Shown one piece after another: positions 50,811 to 59,902 of a DNA stretch of 64,000 nt. The notes beneath the pieces were generated by a model. The model worked only from the letters and a program-made list of their open reading frames with translations. It was not told where the DNA came from and searched no databases. A program made the translations under genes and the position numbers. Numbering within the stretch: the first letter of the stretch is position 1; each line of letters starts with the position of its first letter. Origin of the DNA: Ruminococcus sp. AM22-13 (GTDB lineage Bacteria > Bacillota > Clostridia > Lachnospirales > Lachnospiraceae); the NCBI RefSeq assembly GCF_003471165.1, contig NZ_QRIL01000020.1, positions 1 through 64,000 of the forward strand, in the 5' to 3' direction.

Positions 50811-52761
50811 ATTAAGATTTGAGACAAAAAAAATCAGAATGGCTGATCTGGGAAAGGAGAGCTGCGTGCCAGATCTCCTTGGAGAACTGACTATGCAGAA
50901 TCAGCTGGAATTTCATCTGGACGAAACAGATGAGATCTATGAAGGATATGGACGCGTAAAAAGTGCTTATCCATATCGGCAGAGGAACACTTATACAAGA
51001 GAGCTTAAGGAGATGGAAATACATACAGCAGTTCTTGAGAACAGATATTTAAAGGCTGTATTTCTTCCGGAATTCGGAGGCAGGTTATGGGAACTCTGGG
51101 ATAAATATACAGGAAGAAACCTGTTGTATACCAATGATATTCTGCAGTTTAGCAATCTGGCAGTACGTAACGCCTGGTTTAGCGGAGGTGTGGAATGGAA
51201 CATAGGTATTATCGGACATAATCCTTTTACAACTGAACCGCTTTACACCGCACAGACTGTTAATGAAGATGGGGAACCGGTTCTGCGTATGTATGAATAT
51301 GAGCGTATTCGAAAAGTGACTTATCAGATGGACTTCTGGCTGGAAAAAGACAGCAGCTTTTTGAATTGCCGGATGCGTATTGTAAACGAGGGAAAAGAAG
51401 TAGTACCAATGTACTGGTGGAGTAATATGGCGGTTCCGGAATACAAAAACGGAAGAGTTATTGTGCCGGCGGTACAGGCATTTACATCAAGAGGAACACA
51501 GGTTACGAAGGTAGATCTTCCGATGGTAGAGAATATCGATATCTCTGATTATACTGCTATAAAAAAATCCGTAGATTATTTCTTTGATATTCCGGCTGGA
51601 TGTCCGAAATATATAGCAAATATAGATGAAACCGGTTATGGTTTATTGCAGATTTCGACAGATCGTTTACGTAGCAGAAAGCTTTTTTCCTGGGGAAATC
51701 AGGATGCGTCTAATCACTGGCAGGAGTATCTCACAGATAAGGCAGGACGTTATCTGGAGATTCAGGCAGGACTTGGAAAGACACAGTATGGATGTATTCC
51801 GATGGCACCTCACACAGCCTGGGAGTGGATGGAACAGTATGGTTCTGTTCAGATTTCTGAAGATGTGCTGGAGAAAGAATACAGGGAACGTACAGTTCTG
51901 GTAACCGGAAAGATTCTTGAGACAGGACTTCACGAAAAGTTGAAAGAGAAACTGGAAACATCAAAAGAGATGTCAAGAAAAAAAGCGCAGACAGTATATA
52001 GAGGAAGCGGATATGGGGCACTTGCAGTGCATGGAGAAAGTACAAAACATCTGGAATTTTCTATGAAAGCTGTAAATGAATCTCAAGCAGAAAATTCAAA
52101 AGAAGAGGCAGTTTTGGAAAAATGGAAGCATTTTTTTGAAACAGGAATTTTGCATTGTCCGAAACCACTGGAAGCACCAGATGAATTTATGATAGATGAG
52201 ACAAATGTAGATTTTCTGGAAACTCATATGGAAGAAAATGCACAGAACTGGTATGCGTACTATCAGCTTGGGCTGGGATATTATCGAAAAGAAGACTACG
52301 GGAAGGCAGAGAAAGCTTTTGAGGATTCGCTCAAATTGAGAGAAAGTGCATGGGCATTCCATGGTCTTAGCTGTGTAAAACTGATGCAGAATGAAAAGGA
52401 TCAGGCTGGCAGATATATCCTTCAGGGAATGGCGTTTGAGCGAAAAGAACTGTCCTATCTGAAAGAAGGATTCAGAATTCTTTTGCTGGCAGAGAAATAT
52501 GAAGAATTAAGTCATTTCTATCGGAAATTGGATAAAGAAGAACAAGAAGACAGCAGACTGAAACTGGGGTATGTCCAGGCACTTCATGGGCTGAAACAAG
52601 ATAAAAAGGCGCTTGATCTACTGGAAAGTAAAGGCGGTCTCATACCAGAGGATATTCGTGAAGGAGAGGATTCCCTGGGGAAAGTCTGGAAAGAATTGTA
52701 TAAAAGTGTCTATAAAAAAGAGGGAAAACTTCCACATAAATTTAATTTCCAGGCAAATTAG
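50800..52761 (+). CDS. DUF5107 and TPR domain protein
   Basis: The 653-residue protein has a large beta-sandwich N-terminal half (about 1-380) similar to DUF5107/galactose-mutarotase-like domains (FLPEFGGRLWELWDKYTGRN, YWWSNMAVPEYKNGRVIVP). A C-terminal TPR region follows (about 470-630: NWYAYYQLGLGYYRKEDYGKAEKAFE). The beta domain suggests carbohydrate binding, and the TPR suggests protein contacts. It overlaps the MoxR gene by 11 bases, so the two are coupled. No signal peptide is present. Confidence 0.85.
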   Translation: MVSELRFETKKIRMADLGKESCVPDLLGELTMQNQLEFHLDETDEIYEGYGRVKSAYPYRQRNTYTRELKEMEIHTAVLENRYLKAVFLPEFGGRLWELWDKYTGRNLLYTNDILQFSNLAVRNAWFSGGVEWNIGIIGHNPFTTEPLYTAQTVNEDGEPVLRMYEYERIRKVTYQMDFWLEKDSSFLNCRMRIVNEGKEVVPMYWWSNMAVPEYKNGRVIVPAVQAFTSRGTQVTKVDLPMVENIDISDYTAIKKSVDYFFDIPAGCPKYIANIDETGYGLLQISTDRLRSRKLFSWGNQDASNHWQEYLTDKAGRYLEIQAGLGKTQYGCIPMAPHTAWEWMEQYGSVQISEDVLEKEYRERTVLVTGKILETGLHEKLKEKLETSKEMSRKKAQTVYRGSGYGALAVHGESTKHLEFSMKAVNESQAENSKEEAVLEKWKHFFETGILHCPKPLEAPDEFMIDETNVDFLETHMEENAQNWYAYYQLGLGYYRKEDYGKAEKAFEDSLKLRESAWAFHGLSCVKLMQNEKDQAGRYILQGMAFERKELSYLKEGFRILLLAEKYEELSHFYRKLDKEEQEDSRLKLGYVQALHGLKQDKKALDLLESKGGLIPEDIREGEDSLGKVWKELYKSVYKKEGKLPHKFNFQAN

Positions 52762-52851
52762 CATTGGATTTTCAGATAAATAGTGGTATGCTGATGGATA
52801 GAAAGATGATTTGAGATAAAGAATCATACAGGAAACGAGGAGGAATATAAA

Positions 52852-53289
52852 ATGGAACTTGAAGTATTAAGAAAAGATATGGTTGCAGCTATGAAAGCTA
52901 AGGATAAAGTGACAAAGGAAGCGGTGTCTTCTCTGATTGCGGCAGTAAAGAAAGTGGCTATTGATGAGGGATGTCGTGATGAGATCAAGAGTGATCTGGT
53001 CGACAGAGTAATCCTGAAAGAGCTGAAAACTGTAAAAGAACAGCTGGATACCTGCCCGGAGAGTCGTGAGGATCTGAAGGCTGAATATCAGGCAAGATAT
53101 GATGTGATTGCTAAATATGCTCCAAAGCAGATGGATGCTGCAGAGATTAAAGCATATCTGGAAGAGAAGTTTGCAGAGGTTCTTGCAACAAAGAATAAGG
53201 GACAGATCATGAAGGCTGTTATGGCTGATCTGAAGGGAAAAGCAGACGGTAAGGTGATTAATCAGGTGGTTGCAGAGATTTGCAAATAA
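52852..53289 (+). CDS. yqeY: GatB/YqeY-domain protein
   Basis: The 145-residue, all-helical protein matches YqeY (MELEVLRKDMVAAMKAKDKV at the start, then a helical tail ending KGKADGKVINQVVAEICK). The domain is shared with the tRNA-binding end of GatB amidotransferase. Its separate role is not clear. AGGAGG precedes the ATG. It is followed by a strong terminator. Confidence 0.92.
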   Translation: MELEVLRKDMVAAMKAKDKVTKEAVSSLIAAVKKVAIDEGCRDEIKSDLVDRVILKELKTVKEQLDTCPESREDLKAEYQARYDVIAKYAPKQMDAAEIKAYLEEKFAEVLATKNKGQIMKAVMADLKGKADGKVINQVVAEICK

Positions 53290-53332
53290 GAGGCTGCTGG
53301 TTCCTGGTGGAACAGAGTGAGATATGAGATTT

Positions 53333-53376
53333 ACCGCAGTATCGTGTGAAGTGCCAGATACTGCGGTTCTTTTTTT
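53333..53376 (+). terminator. Terminator after yqeY
   Basis: ACCGCAGTATC (53333-53343) and GATACTGCGGT (53357-53367) with a T-rich tail. Confidence 0.9.
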
Positions 53377-53393
53377 ATAGTTTGAGATGGGAC

Positions 53394-53600
53394 GTGCGAA
53401 AAAATAGTTTATTTTGAGTGCGGTTTCGGATACTAAGATATTCTAAGGCATCAAAAATCCGCTAAAAGCATGAGAAGAAAAGTCTGGATTAATCGCTGGC
53501 GCTCAGACAAAGGACTTTTCTTCTCATAACGCGGATTTTTGATGCCTAAGAATATCTAAGTGTCCTGCAAATGCACTCAAAATAAACTATTTTTTCGCAC
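53394..53600. repeat. 207-bp near-perfect palindrome with 28-bp perfect terminal arms
   Basis: The outer arms GTGCGAAAAAATAGTTTATT... (53394-53421) and its exact complement (53573-53600) are 28 bp long. Inner arms containing AAGGCATCAAAAATCCGC and GAGAAGAAAAGTC pair with their complements, leaving a 28-bp centre with a small GTCTG/CAGAC hairpin. It lacks coding capacity and an obvious target duplication. It looks like a MITE or a large folding element between yqeY and the AraC-type gene. Confidence 0.85.
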
Positions 53601-53672
53601 TGGTTACTGGTAGTGATAAGGTATTAATGATATGTGTAAATTTAGTGTAATAGTGGAAAGAGGTGAGAGGAT

Positions 53673-54521
53673 ATGGAGTTTCAGCATGAACTGATTATTC
53701 CGAATGAGGGACTGCCGTTTAAGGTGTTTCTTTTTGAGGGTGGAAATGGAAATTATGTGAGGGAGAAGCATTGGCATACTTCGATTGAGATTTTTGCGGT
53801 TATGGAGGGGCATCTGGAGTTTTTTATGAATAAGGAGGAGTATCCGTTAAAGGCCGGGGAGCAACTTATTATTAATTCTAATGAGATTCATTCGATTCAT
53901 GCGGCAGAGCGAAACAAGACTGTGGTGTTGCAGATTCCTCTGAAGCAGTTTGAGAATTATTTTACGGCGCAGCGTTTTATTCGGTTTCGCAGTCAGGATG
54001 CGGATGCGGATGGAAAGCTGGCTTCGCTGATTAAGAAGTTGTATAAGGTTTATACAGCGAGAGATACGGGATATGAATTCAGGACGATGTCTTTGTTTTA
54101 TGAGATTATGTATATGCTGGTCAAGAATTATCGATTGACGGAGGCGCATGAGAAGGAGATACGGCATAGCCGTAAGTTGGATACTTTGTCAAAAATCACC
54201 ACTTATATGCGTGAACATTATAAAGAAGATCTGAAACTTTCGGATCTGGCGGCTACATTTGGTTATTCTGATGCGTATTTGTCGCGAATGTTTCAAAAAT
54301 ATGCAAAAATTAACTATAAAACTTATTTGCAGGACATTCGTATGGCATATGCGTACAGAGATTTGATGAATACGGACCGTACGATTAGTCAGATTGCACT
54401 GGATAACGGATTTTGCAGCAGCCGCGGCTTTTCGGGGGAATTTCAGAAGAGATACGGGATTCTGCCGAGTGAGATGCGTAAGCAGGAAAATCAAAAAGGT
54501 CAAAAAAACGCTATAGAATAG
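53673..54521 (+). CDS. AraC-family regulator with cupin sensor
   Basis: The 282-residue protein has a cupin-like N-terminus (REKHWHTSIEIFAVMEGHLEF, about residues 30-95). Two helix-turn-helices of the AraC type follow (about 175-275: LSDLAATFGYSDAYLSRMFQK and ISQIALDNGFCSSRGFSGEFQKRYG). It should bind a sugar and activate the following pentose/fucose genes, which start 140 bp downstream in the same direction. AAAGAGGTGAGAGG lies before the ATG. Confidence 0.88.
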   Translation: MEFQHELIIPNEGLPFKVFLFEGGNGNYVREKHWHTSIEIFAVMEGHLEFFMNKEEYPLKAGEQLIINSNEIHSIHAAERNKTVVLQIPLKQFENYFTAQRFIRFRSQDADADGKLASLIKKLYKVYTARDTGYEFRTMSLFYEIMYMLVKNYRLTEAHEKEIRHSRKLDTLSKITTYMREHYKEDLKLSDLAATFGYSDAYLSRMFQKYAKINYKTYLQDIRMAYAYRDLMNTDRTISQIALDNGFCSSRGFSGEFQKRYGILPSEMRKQENQKGQKNAIE

Positions 54522-54605
54522 TCAAGAAAAATGGCGAAAAGGGATATCCTGTCTGCTATACTCAAGTCACAGTAAAGATAACGTGAAAGTCCTTGGTGAG
54601 CCAAT

Positions 54606-54630
54606 AAGATTATTTCGAGAATCAACTTGT
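54606..54630 (+). repeat. 25-bp repeat copy shared with 14144-14168
   Basis: AAGATTATTTCGAGAATCAA and the bases after it match 14144-14168 at 24 of 25 positions. It sits in the loop of a larger stem GGTGAGCC/GGTTCACC (about 54595-54640) in the leader of the DUF4867 gene. Confidence 0.6.
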
Positions 54631-54661
54631 CGGTTCACCAGAGAAAAAAGGAGGTCTACAG

Positions 54662-55279
54662 GTGAAGATTCAGAATGTAGCAGACGCTTCTTTCCGTAAA
54701 TATGGAAAGGTGCTTGAGGGGTATGATTTCAGTGCTCTTCTTAAAGAAATGAAACACACACCGGTTCCGGATGATGTCGTTTATGTTCCTTCTGTAGAAG
54801 AACTGGAAGCATTAGACGTAGCAAAGGAATTACAGAATAAAGGTTTCGGTGGAATTCCGATTGAGATTGGATATTGCAACGGACATAACAAGAAATTGAA
54901 TGCGGTAGAGTATCATCGTAGTTCAGAGATTAATGTAGCTGTAACTGATCTGGTTCTGCTGATCGGAAGCCAGCAGGATATTACTGATGAGCTTACATAT
55001 GACACTTCTAAGATCGAAGCATTTCTTGTACCGGCAGGAACAGGTATTGAGGTATATGCAACAACACTTCATTATGCACCATGTAATGTACAGGATGGCG
55101 GATTCCAGTGTGTAGTTGTACTTCCGGCAGGAACGAATACTGATCTCACATTTGAAACTGCAAAAACAGGCGAGGACAGCTTACTGACAGCTAAGAATAA
55201 ATGGCTCATCGCACATGAAGATGCAGCGATTGAAGGTGCAGTAAACGGACTTCGCGGAGAGAATATCACAATTGACTGA
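54662..55279 (+). CDS. DUF4867 family protein
   Basis: The 205-residue protein is probably a cupin-fold protein of the DUF4867 family: VEYHRSSEINVAVTDLVLLIG and GIEVYATTLHYAPCNV. I know it as a constant neighbour of L-fucose/L-arabinose isomerases and xylulokinases in Lachnospiraceae, suggesting sugar mutarotase, epimerase or lyase activity that has not been established. The start is GTG, with AAGGAGGTC upstream. The isomerase follows 174 bp on. Confidence 0.82.
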   Translation: MKIQNVADASFRKYGKVLEGYDFSALLKEMKHTPVPDDVVYVPSVEELEALDVAKELQNKGFGGIPIEIGYCNGHNKKLNAVEYHRSSEINVAVTDLVLLIGSQQDITDELTYDTSKIEAFLVPAGTGIEVYATTLHYAPCNVQDGGFQCVVVLPAGTNTDLTFETAKTGEDSLLTAKNKWLIAHEDAAIEGAVNGLRGENITID

Positions 55280-55453
55280 TTTCAATAATCCGGTCAGAAC
55301 TCTGTGGACAGAGTGAGCAGGTTACGAATATAGAGCAATTGTAAACAGTAACCGGCAATAGAATCAGAATGATATGGTTTTTGAAAATAATAATCAGAAC
55401 GAAACCTAATATTTAACATAAGGAATTTCAGAAAGAAAAAAGGAGAATTAATC

Positions 55454-56941
55454 ATGATCGATAACATGCCAAAAGTAAAAGTCGGAATCGTAGCAGTAAG
55501 CCGTGACTGTTTCCCGGAAAGCCTTTCCGTAAATAGAAGAAAAGCACTTGTAGAGGCTTATACAAAGAAATATGGAGCAGAAGACATTTATGAATGTCCA
55601 ATCTGTATCGTAGAGAGCGAAATCCATATGGTTCAGGCTCTTGAAGATATCAAGAAAGCCGGATGTAACGCACTTTGCGTATATCTTGGAAACTTCGGAC
55701 CGGAAATTTCCGAAACACTTCTTGCTAAACACTTCGAAGGACCGAAGATGTTCTGTGCAGCAGCTGAAGAAACACAGGGCGACCTGATCCAGGGACGTGG
55801 AGATGCATACTGCGGTATGTTAAATGCAAGCTACAACTTACAGCTTCGTAATGTAAAAGCATATATTCCGGAATATCCGGTTGGTGACGCAGAAGACTGC
55901 GCAGATATGATCCATGACTTCCTTCCAATCGCAAGAGCAGTTGAAGGATTAAGCAACTTAAAGATCATCAGCTTTGGACCACGTCCAACAAACTTCCTTG
56001 CTTGTAACGCTCCGATCAAACAGCTTTACAACCTTGGTGTTGAAATCGAAGAGAACTCTGAACTTGATCTGTTCGAAGCATTCAACAAACATGCAGGAGA
56101 TGAGAGAATCCCGGCAGTTGTTAAAGAAATGGAAGAAGAACTTGGTGCAGGAAACAAGAAACCTGAAATTCTTGAGAAACTTGCTCAGTATGAACTGACT
56201 CTGAAAGACTGGGTAGAGGCTCACAGAGGATATCGTAAATATGTAACATTAACAGGAAAATGCTGGCCGGCATTCCAGACACAGTTCGGATTCGTTCCTT
56301 GCTATGTAAACAGCCGTCTGACAGCTCAGGGCATCCCGGTATCCTGTGAAGTTGATATCTATGGTACATTAAGTGAGTTCATCGGAACAGTTGTAAGCCA
56401 GGATACAGTTACACTGCTTGACATCAACAACTCTGTACCGAAGGATATGTACAAAGAGTCTATCGAAGGCAAATATAACTACACACTGAAAGATACATTC
56501 ATGGGATTCCATTGTGGAAATACAGCTTCCAGCAAGCTTTCCTTCTGTGAGATGAAGAACCAGATGATCATGGCAAGATCTCTTCCGGTAGAGGTTACAA
56601 ACGGAACTCTTGAAGGAGATATCGTACCTGGAGATATCACATTCTATCGTCTGCAGAGCACAGCTGATAACAAACTTCGTGGATATATTGCACATGGTGA
56701 AGTTCTTCCTGTTGCAACGAAATCCTTTGGTTCTATCGGTGTATTCGCTATTCCGGAAATGGGACGTTTCTACCGTCATGTACTGATCGAGGGAGGATAC
56801 CCACATCACGGAGCAGTAGCATTCGGACATTATGGAAAAGCTCTGTTTGAAGTATTCAAATATATCGGTGTACCGGTTGAAGAAATCGGATACAACCAGC
56901 CGGCAGGCGTAAGATACCCAACAGAGAATCCATGGGGATAA
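55454..56941 (+). CDS. L-fucose/L-arabinose isomerase family protein
   Basis: The 495-residue enzyme belongs to the FucI/AraA superfamily: VGIVAVSRDCFPESLS at the start, metal-site regions around EVDIYGTLSEFI and MGFHCGNTASS, and a C-terminal EGGYPHHGAVAFGHYGKAL. It should convert an aldose to a ketose with Mn2+. In this operon the product would be a ketose phosphorylated by the kinase below. L-arabinose, D-arabinose or L-fucose are all possible. AAAGGAG precedes the ATG. Confidence 0.88.
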   Translation: MIDNMPKVKVGIVAVSRDCFPESLSVNRRKALVEAYTKKYGAEDIYECPICIVESEIHMVQALEDIKKAGCNALCVYLGNFGPEISETLLAKHFEGPKMFCAAAEETQGDLIQGRGDAYCGMLNASYNLQLRNVKAYIPEYPVGDAEDCADMIHDFLPIARAVEGLSNLKIISFGPRPTNFLACNAPIKQLYNLGVEIEENSELDLFEAFNKHAGDERIPAVVKEMEEELGAGNKKPEILEKLAQYELTLKDWVEAHRGYRKYVTLTGKCWPAFQTQFGFVPCYVNSRLTAQGIPVSCEVDIYGTLSEFIGTVVSQDTVTLLDINNSVPKDMYKESIEGKYNYTLKDTFMGFHCGNTASSKLSFCEMKNQMIMARSLPVEVTNGTLEGDIVPGDITFYRLQSTADNKLRGYIAHGEVLPVATKSFGSIGVFAIPEMGRFYRHVLIEGGYPHHGAVAFGHYGKALFEVFKYIGVPVEEIGYNQPAGVRYPTENPWG

Positions 56942-57004
56942 TCAGAATTTGATAAAGATTGAATCTGAATTATAAATGATAATAGACTGACACGATAATT
57001 ATAA

Positions 57005-57032
57005 GGCATCCCGGGGGTTTACCCTGGGATGT
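57005..57032 (+). promoter_or_regulatory. Intercistronic hairpin between isomerase and kinase
   Basis: CATCCCGGGGG pairs with CCCTGGGATG around TTTAC in the 245-bp gap before the kinase gene. No T-run follows. It may serve stability or attenuation. Confidence 0.45.
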
Positions 57033-57186
57033 ATTAGATTAAGTGAATGTGAGAAATCCATTCAATAATAGAGAGTAACTGATTTCATATCAGATGCCCT
57101 GTTATCAAATCGTGATAATAATGAATGGAACTAAATCAGTAATAATGAAATGCAAATAGTAATGTGATAAAAAGGAGAATAAAGTT

Positions 57187-58644
57187 ATGTATTATATCGG
57201 TATTGACCTTGGTACTTCCGCTGTAAAACTTCTTCTTATGGAAGATTCAGGAAAAATCTGTAATATTGTTTCAAAAGAATACCCGTTATTTTTCCCGCAT
57301 CCAGGATGGTCTGAACAGAAACCGGAAGACTGGTTTGCACAGAGCATGGAAGGTATGAAAGAACTGACAAAGGATATTGACAGAACTCAGGTAGCAGGAA
57401 TTGGTTTCGGCGGTCAGATGCATGGTCTGGTAACTCTGGACAAAGATGACAATGTAATCCGTCCTGCAATTCTCTGGAATGATGGTCGTACAGGCGAGGA
57501 AACAGAGTATCTGAATACTGTGATCGGAAAAGAGAAACTCTCTGAATATACAGCAAATATTGCTTTTGCAGGATTTACAGCGCCGAAGATTCTCTGGATG
57601 CAGAAAAATGAACCTGAGAATTTCAAGAAAGTAGTTAAAATTATGCTGCCGAAAGATTACCTGGCATATCGTCTGTCTGGTTCTTTCTGCACAGATGTTT
57701 CCGATGCTTCCGGTATGCTTCTGCTTGATGTAAAGAACCGTTGCTGGTCAAAGGAAATGCTGGAAATCTGCGGTATCACAGAAGAACAGCTTCCGAAACT
57801 GTATGAGAGCTGGGAAGTAGTAGGAACTCTGAAACCTGAAATTGCAAAAGAACTTGGATTCTCAGAAGATGTAAAAGTTGTTGCAGGTGCCGGAGATAAC
57901 GCGGCAGCAGCTGTTGGAACAGGTACAGTTGGTGACGGACAGTGCAATATTTCTCTTGGAACATCCGGAACTGTATTTATTTCCAGCAAGAACTTTGGTG
58001 TGGATGAAAACAATGCACTTCATTCTTTCTGCCATGCAGATGGAAGTTATCATCTGATGGGATGCATGCTTAGTGCTGCTTCCTGTAATAAATGGTGGGC
58101 AGAAGAAATCCTTCAGACAAAGGATTTCGCAGCAGAGCAGGCTCCGATTCAGAAGCTTGGAGAGAATAATGTGTTCTTCCTGCCATACCTGATGGGAGAA
58201 CGTTCTCCGCACAATAACCCGGATGCAAGAGGTGTATTCTTCGGAATGTCCATGGACAGCACAAGAGCTGATATGACACAGGCTGTTCTGGAAGGTGTTG
58301 CATTTGGACTTCGTGATTCTTTGGAAGTTGCAAGAAGTCTTGGAATCAAGATTGAGAGAACAAAAATCTGCGGTGGTGGAGCTAAGAGCCCGCTTTGGAA
58401 GAAGATTATTGCTAACGTTATGAACCTGAAAGTAGATGTTCTGGAAAATGAAGAAGGACCATCCATGGGTGGCGCAATGCTTGCAGCAGTAGGCTGTGGC
58501 GCTTATCCGGATGTAGAAACAATCGGTAAGAAATTTGCTAAAGTTGTTGATACAGTAGAACCGGATCCTGAATTGGTTGCAAAATATGAAGAGAGATATC
58601 AGAAGTTCAGAACTCTGTATCCGGCTATGAAGCCACTGTTCTAA
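57187..58644 (+). CDS. xylB: Xylulokinase
   Basis: The 485-residue FGGY-family kinase shows YYIGIDLGTSAVKLLLMED (phosphate 1), GIGFGGQMHGLV, RPAILWNDGR, VVAGAGDNAAAAVGTG, and the C-terminal signature ICGGGAKSPLWKKIIANV. Xylulokinases phosphorylate D-xylulose, feeding the pentose phosphate pathway. It ends the sugar operon. AAAAAGGAG precedes the ATG. Confidence 0.92.
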   Translation: MYYIGIDLGTSAVKLLLMEDSGKICNIVSKEYPLFFPHPGWSEQKPEDWFAQSMEGMKELTKDIDRTQVAGIGFGGQMHGLVTLDKDDNVIRPAILWNDGRTGEETEYLNTVIGKEKLSEYTANIAFAGFTAPKILWMQKNEPENFKKVVKIMLPKDYLAYRLSGSFCTDVSDASGMLLLDVKNRCWSKEMLEICGITEEQLPKLYESWEVVGTLKPEIAKELGFSEDVKVVAGAGDNAAAAVGTGTVGDGQCNISLGTSGTVFISSKNFGVDENNALHSFCHADGSYHLMGCMLSAASCNKWWAEEILQTKDFAAEQAPIQKLGENNVFFLPYLMGERSPHNNPDARGVFFGMSMDSTRADMTQAVLEGVAFGLRDSLEVARSLGIKIERTKICGGGAKSPLWKKIIANVMNLKVDVLENEEGPSMGGAMLAAVGCGAYPDVETIGKKFAKVVDTVEPDPELVAKYEERYQKFRTLYPAMKPLF

Positions 58645-58781
58645 TCGAATCAAGGAAGTACTGCGGCGGTTGTGAAAAGCAATAAGCAGTTATTCGGTTA
58701 TAAAAAGTAGCGAAGTGGATGGATTTTATCTGTTTGATACACTATTGGGCCAGAATAGAAAAATATGAGTTAAAAAGAAAG

Positions 58782-58815
58782 TGGGGTTGTTGCATTATTC
58801 AGTGCAACAACCCCA
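58782..58815. terminator. Hairpin terminator between convergent units
   Basis: A 13-bp perfect stem TGGGGTTGTTGCA/TGCAACAACCCCA around TTATTCAG. The T-rich side is on the minus strand, so it mainly ends the leftward unit at 58835. Confidence 0.7.
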
Positions 58816-58834
58816 TTGAGAATATGTGGATAAA

Positions 58835-59068
58835 TTAGCAGGAACCAAGGATATATTCTGCTATGTCTTCATCACTTACCATACCGGATTTTACGTCAAG
58901 GATAGCTTGTTGAAGTATCCTTACGGCCTCTTTACACTCTTCTACATCGAAAATATATGAATCCTTGGATCTGCTGGATACCATAGGATAAAAACGATTT
59001 TTTAATACATCAGATATCACCTGACGATCTCTGTTTACATATTCAGTTCTGATTTTGTGTTCGTCCAT
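58835..59068 (-). CDS. Small protein of unknown function
   Basis: A 77-residue, charged, helical protein (MDEHKIRTEYVNRDRQVISD...VEECKEAVRILQQAILDVKSG) that I do not recognise. A start at 59083 adds five residues, but GAGG lies ten bases before the ATG at 59068. It is leftward, 65 bp after the creatininase-family gene, and could be in its operon. Confidence 0.6.
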   Translation of the reverse strand: MDEHKIRTEYVNRDRQVISDVLKNRFYPMVSSRSKDSYIFDVEECKEAVRILQQAILDVKSGMVSDEDIAEYILGSC

Positions 59069-59133
59069 ATTCACAATCCTCATTTACCGGGTGCTGATAT
59101 GAATAGAAATATTAGAGCGTGTCTAAGCTGAAA

Positions 59134-59883
59134 TTATTTTACAGGTTTATATTTCCAGTCTGTAGCATCAAGCTCTTTTAAGGTTTTTACCACATGTTCA
59201 ACGATAACATCGTTCATTTTTTTACCTTTTTCAGCGGTACCTTTTGTAGCATCGCCTGTCTGGGCAGTATCTGTAAGCTCTGAAAAATCCCATTTTATTT
59301 CTACTTCTGATGGGAGATTCGGCACTACACATGTTGCATATTCCGGTTCACACCAGTCAGGGAACAGATAGTAAGCAATTGAAGTCTCGCCCTCGCCTGC
59401 ATGTCCCAGTCCATCCCATACTTCAAAAGTGTCTTTAGGAAGAAGATTTCCGGCAGCAACCCACCACTGTGTAAGAGCAGCGATTTGAGCCTCCGGATAT
59501 TTCTCTTTAATTTTTCGGGAAGCAATTTCAATTGGTGCAATATTTCCATCATGTCCGTTCATGATAAAAATATGATTAATACCATTGCGAAGAACAGATT
59601 CAATAGTATCGTAGAGAACTGCAATAGTTGTATCATAGCTTAATGTCAGAGAAAATGGAAAACTGTCATAATGTGCACTGTATCCGATAGTGATTGGAGG
59701 AATGACCATCATACCATCAACCTGGTCAGCGATTTGTTTAGACAATTTATAAGCAACTAAAGTATCGCAGCCTTCGGCAATATGCTGTCCATGCGCTTCG
59801 CAGGAACCAATTGAAATGATTGCTTTTGTAAAGTTTGCTTCTTTTACCTGATGGGCTGTCATTTTCCATAATTCATTTAACAT
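59134..59883 (-). CDS. Creatininase-family amidohydrolase
   Basis: The 249-residue protein matches the creatininase family: ISIGSCEAHGQHIAEGCDTLVAYKL (metal site; family form is GSxEQHGPHLP), IFIMNGHDGN and GHAGEGETSIA. Members hydrolyse cyclic amides such as creatinine or other lactams with a dinuclear metal site. It lies 19 bp after the GntR gene. The divergent operon holds an NCS1 permease for nucleobase-like compounds, so a cyclic amide/hydantoin-type substrate is plausible. Confidence 0.88.
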   Translation of the reverse strand: MLNELWKMTAHQVKEANFTKAIISIGSCEAHGQHIAEGCDTLVAYKLSKQIADQVDGMMVIPPITIGYSAHYDSFPFSLTLSYDTTIAVLYDTIESVLRNGINHIFIMNGHDGNIAPIEIASRKIKEKYPEAQIAALTQWWVAAGNLLPKDTFEVWDGLGHAGEGETSIAYYLFPDWCEPEYATCVVPNLPSEVEIKWDFSELTDTAQTGDATKGTAEKGKKMNDVIVEHVVKTLKELDATDWKYKPVK

Positions 59884-59902
59884 AATCGTATTCTCCTTTG
59901 AT

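Noticed and set aside
57862..58653. 263-codon leftward frame opposite xylulokinase
   Set aside because: Antisense shadow; the kinase signatures on the plus strand are complete.
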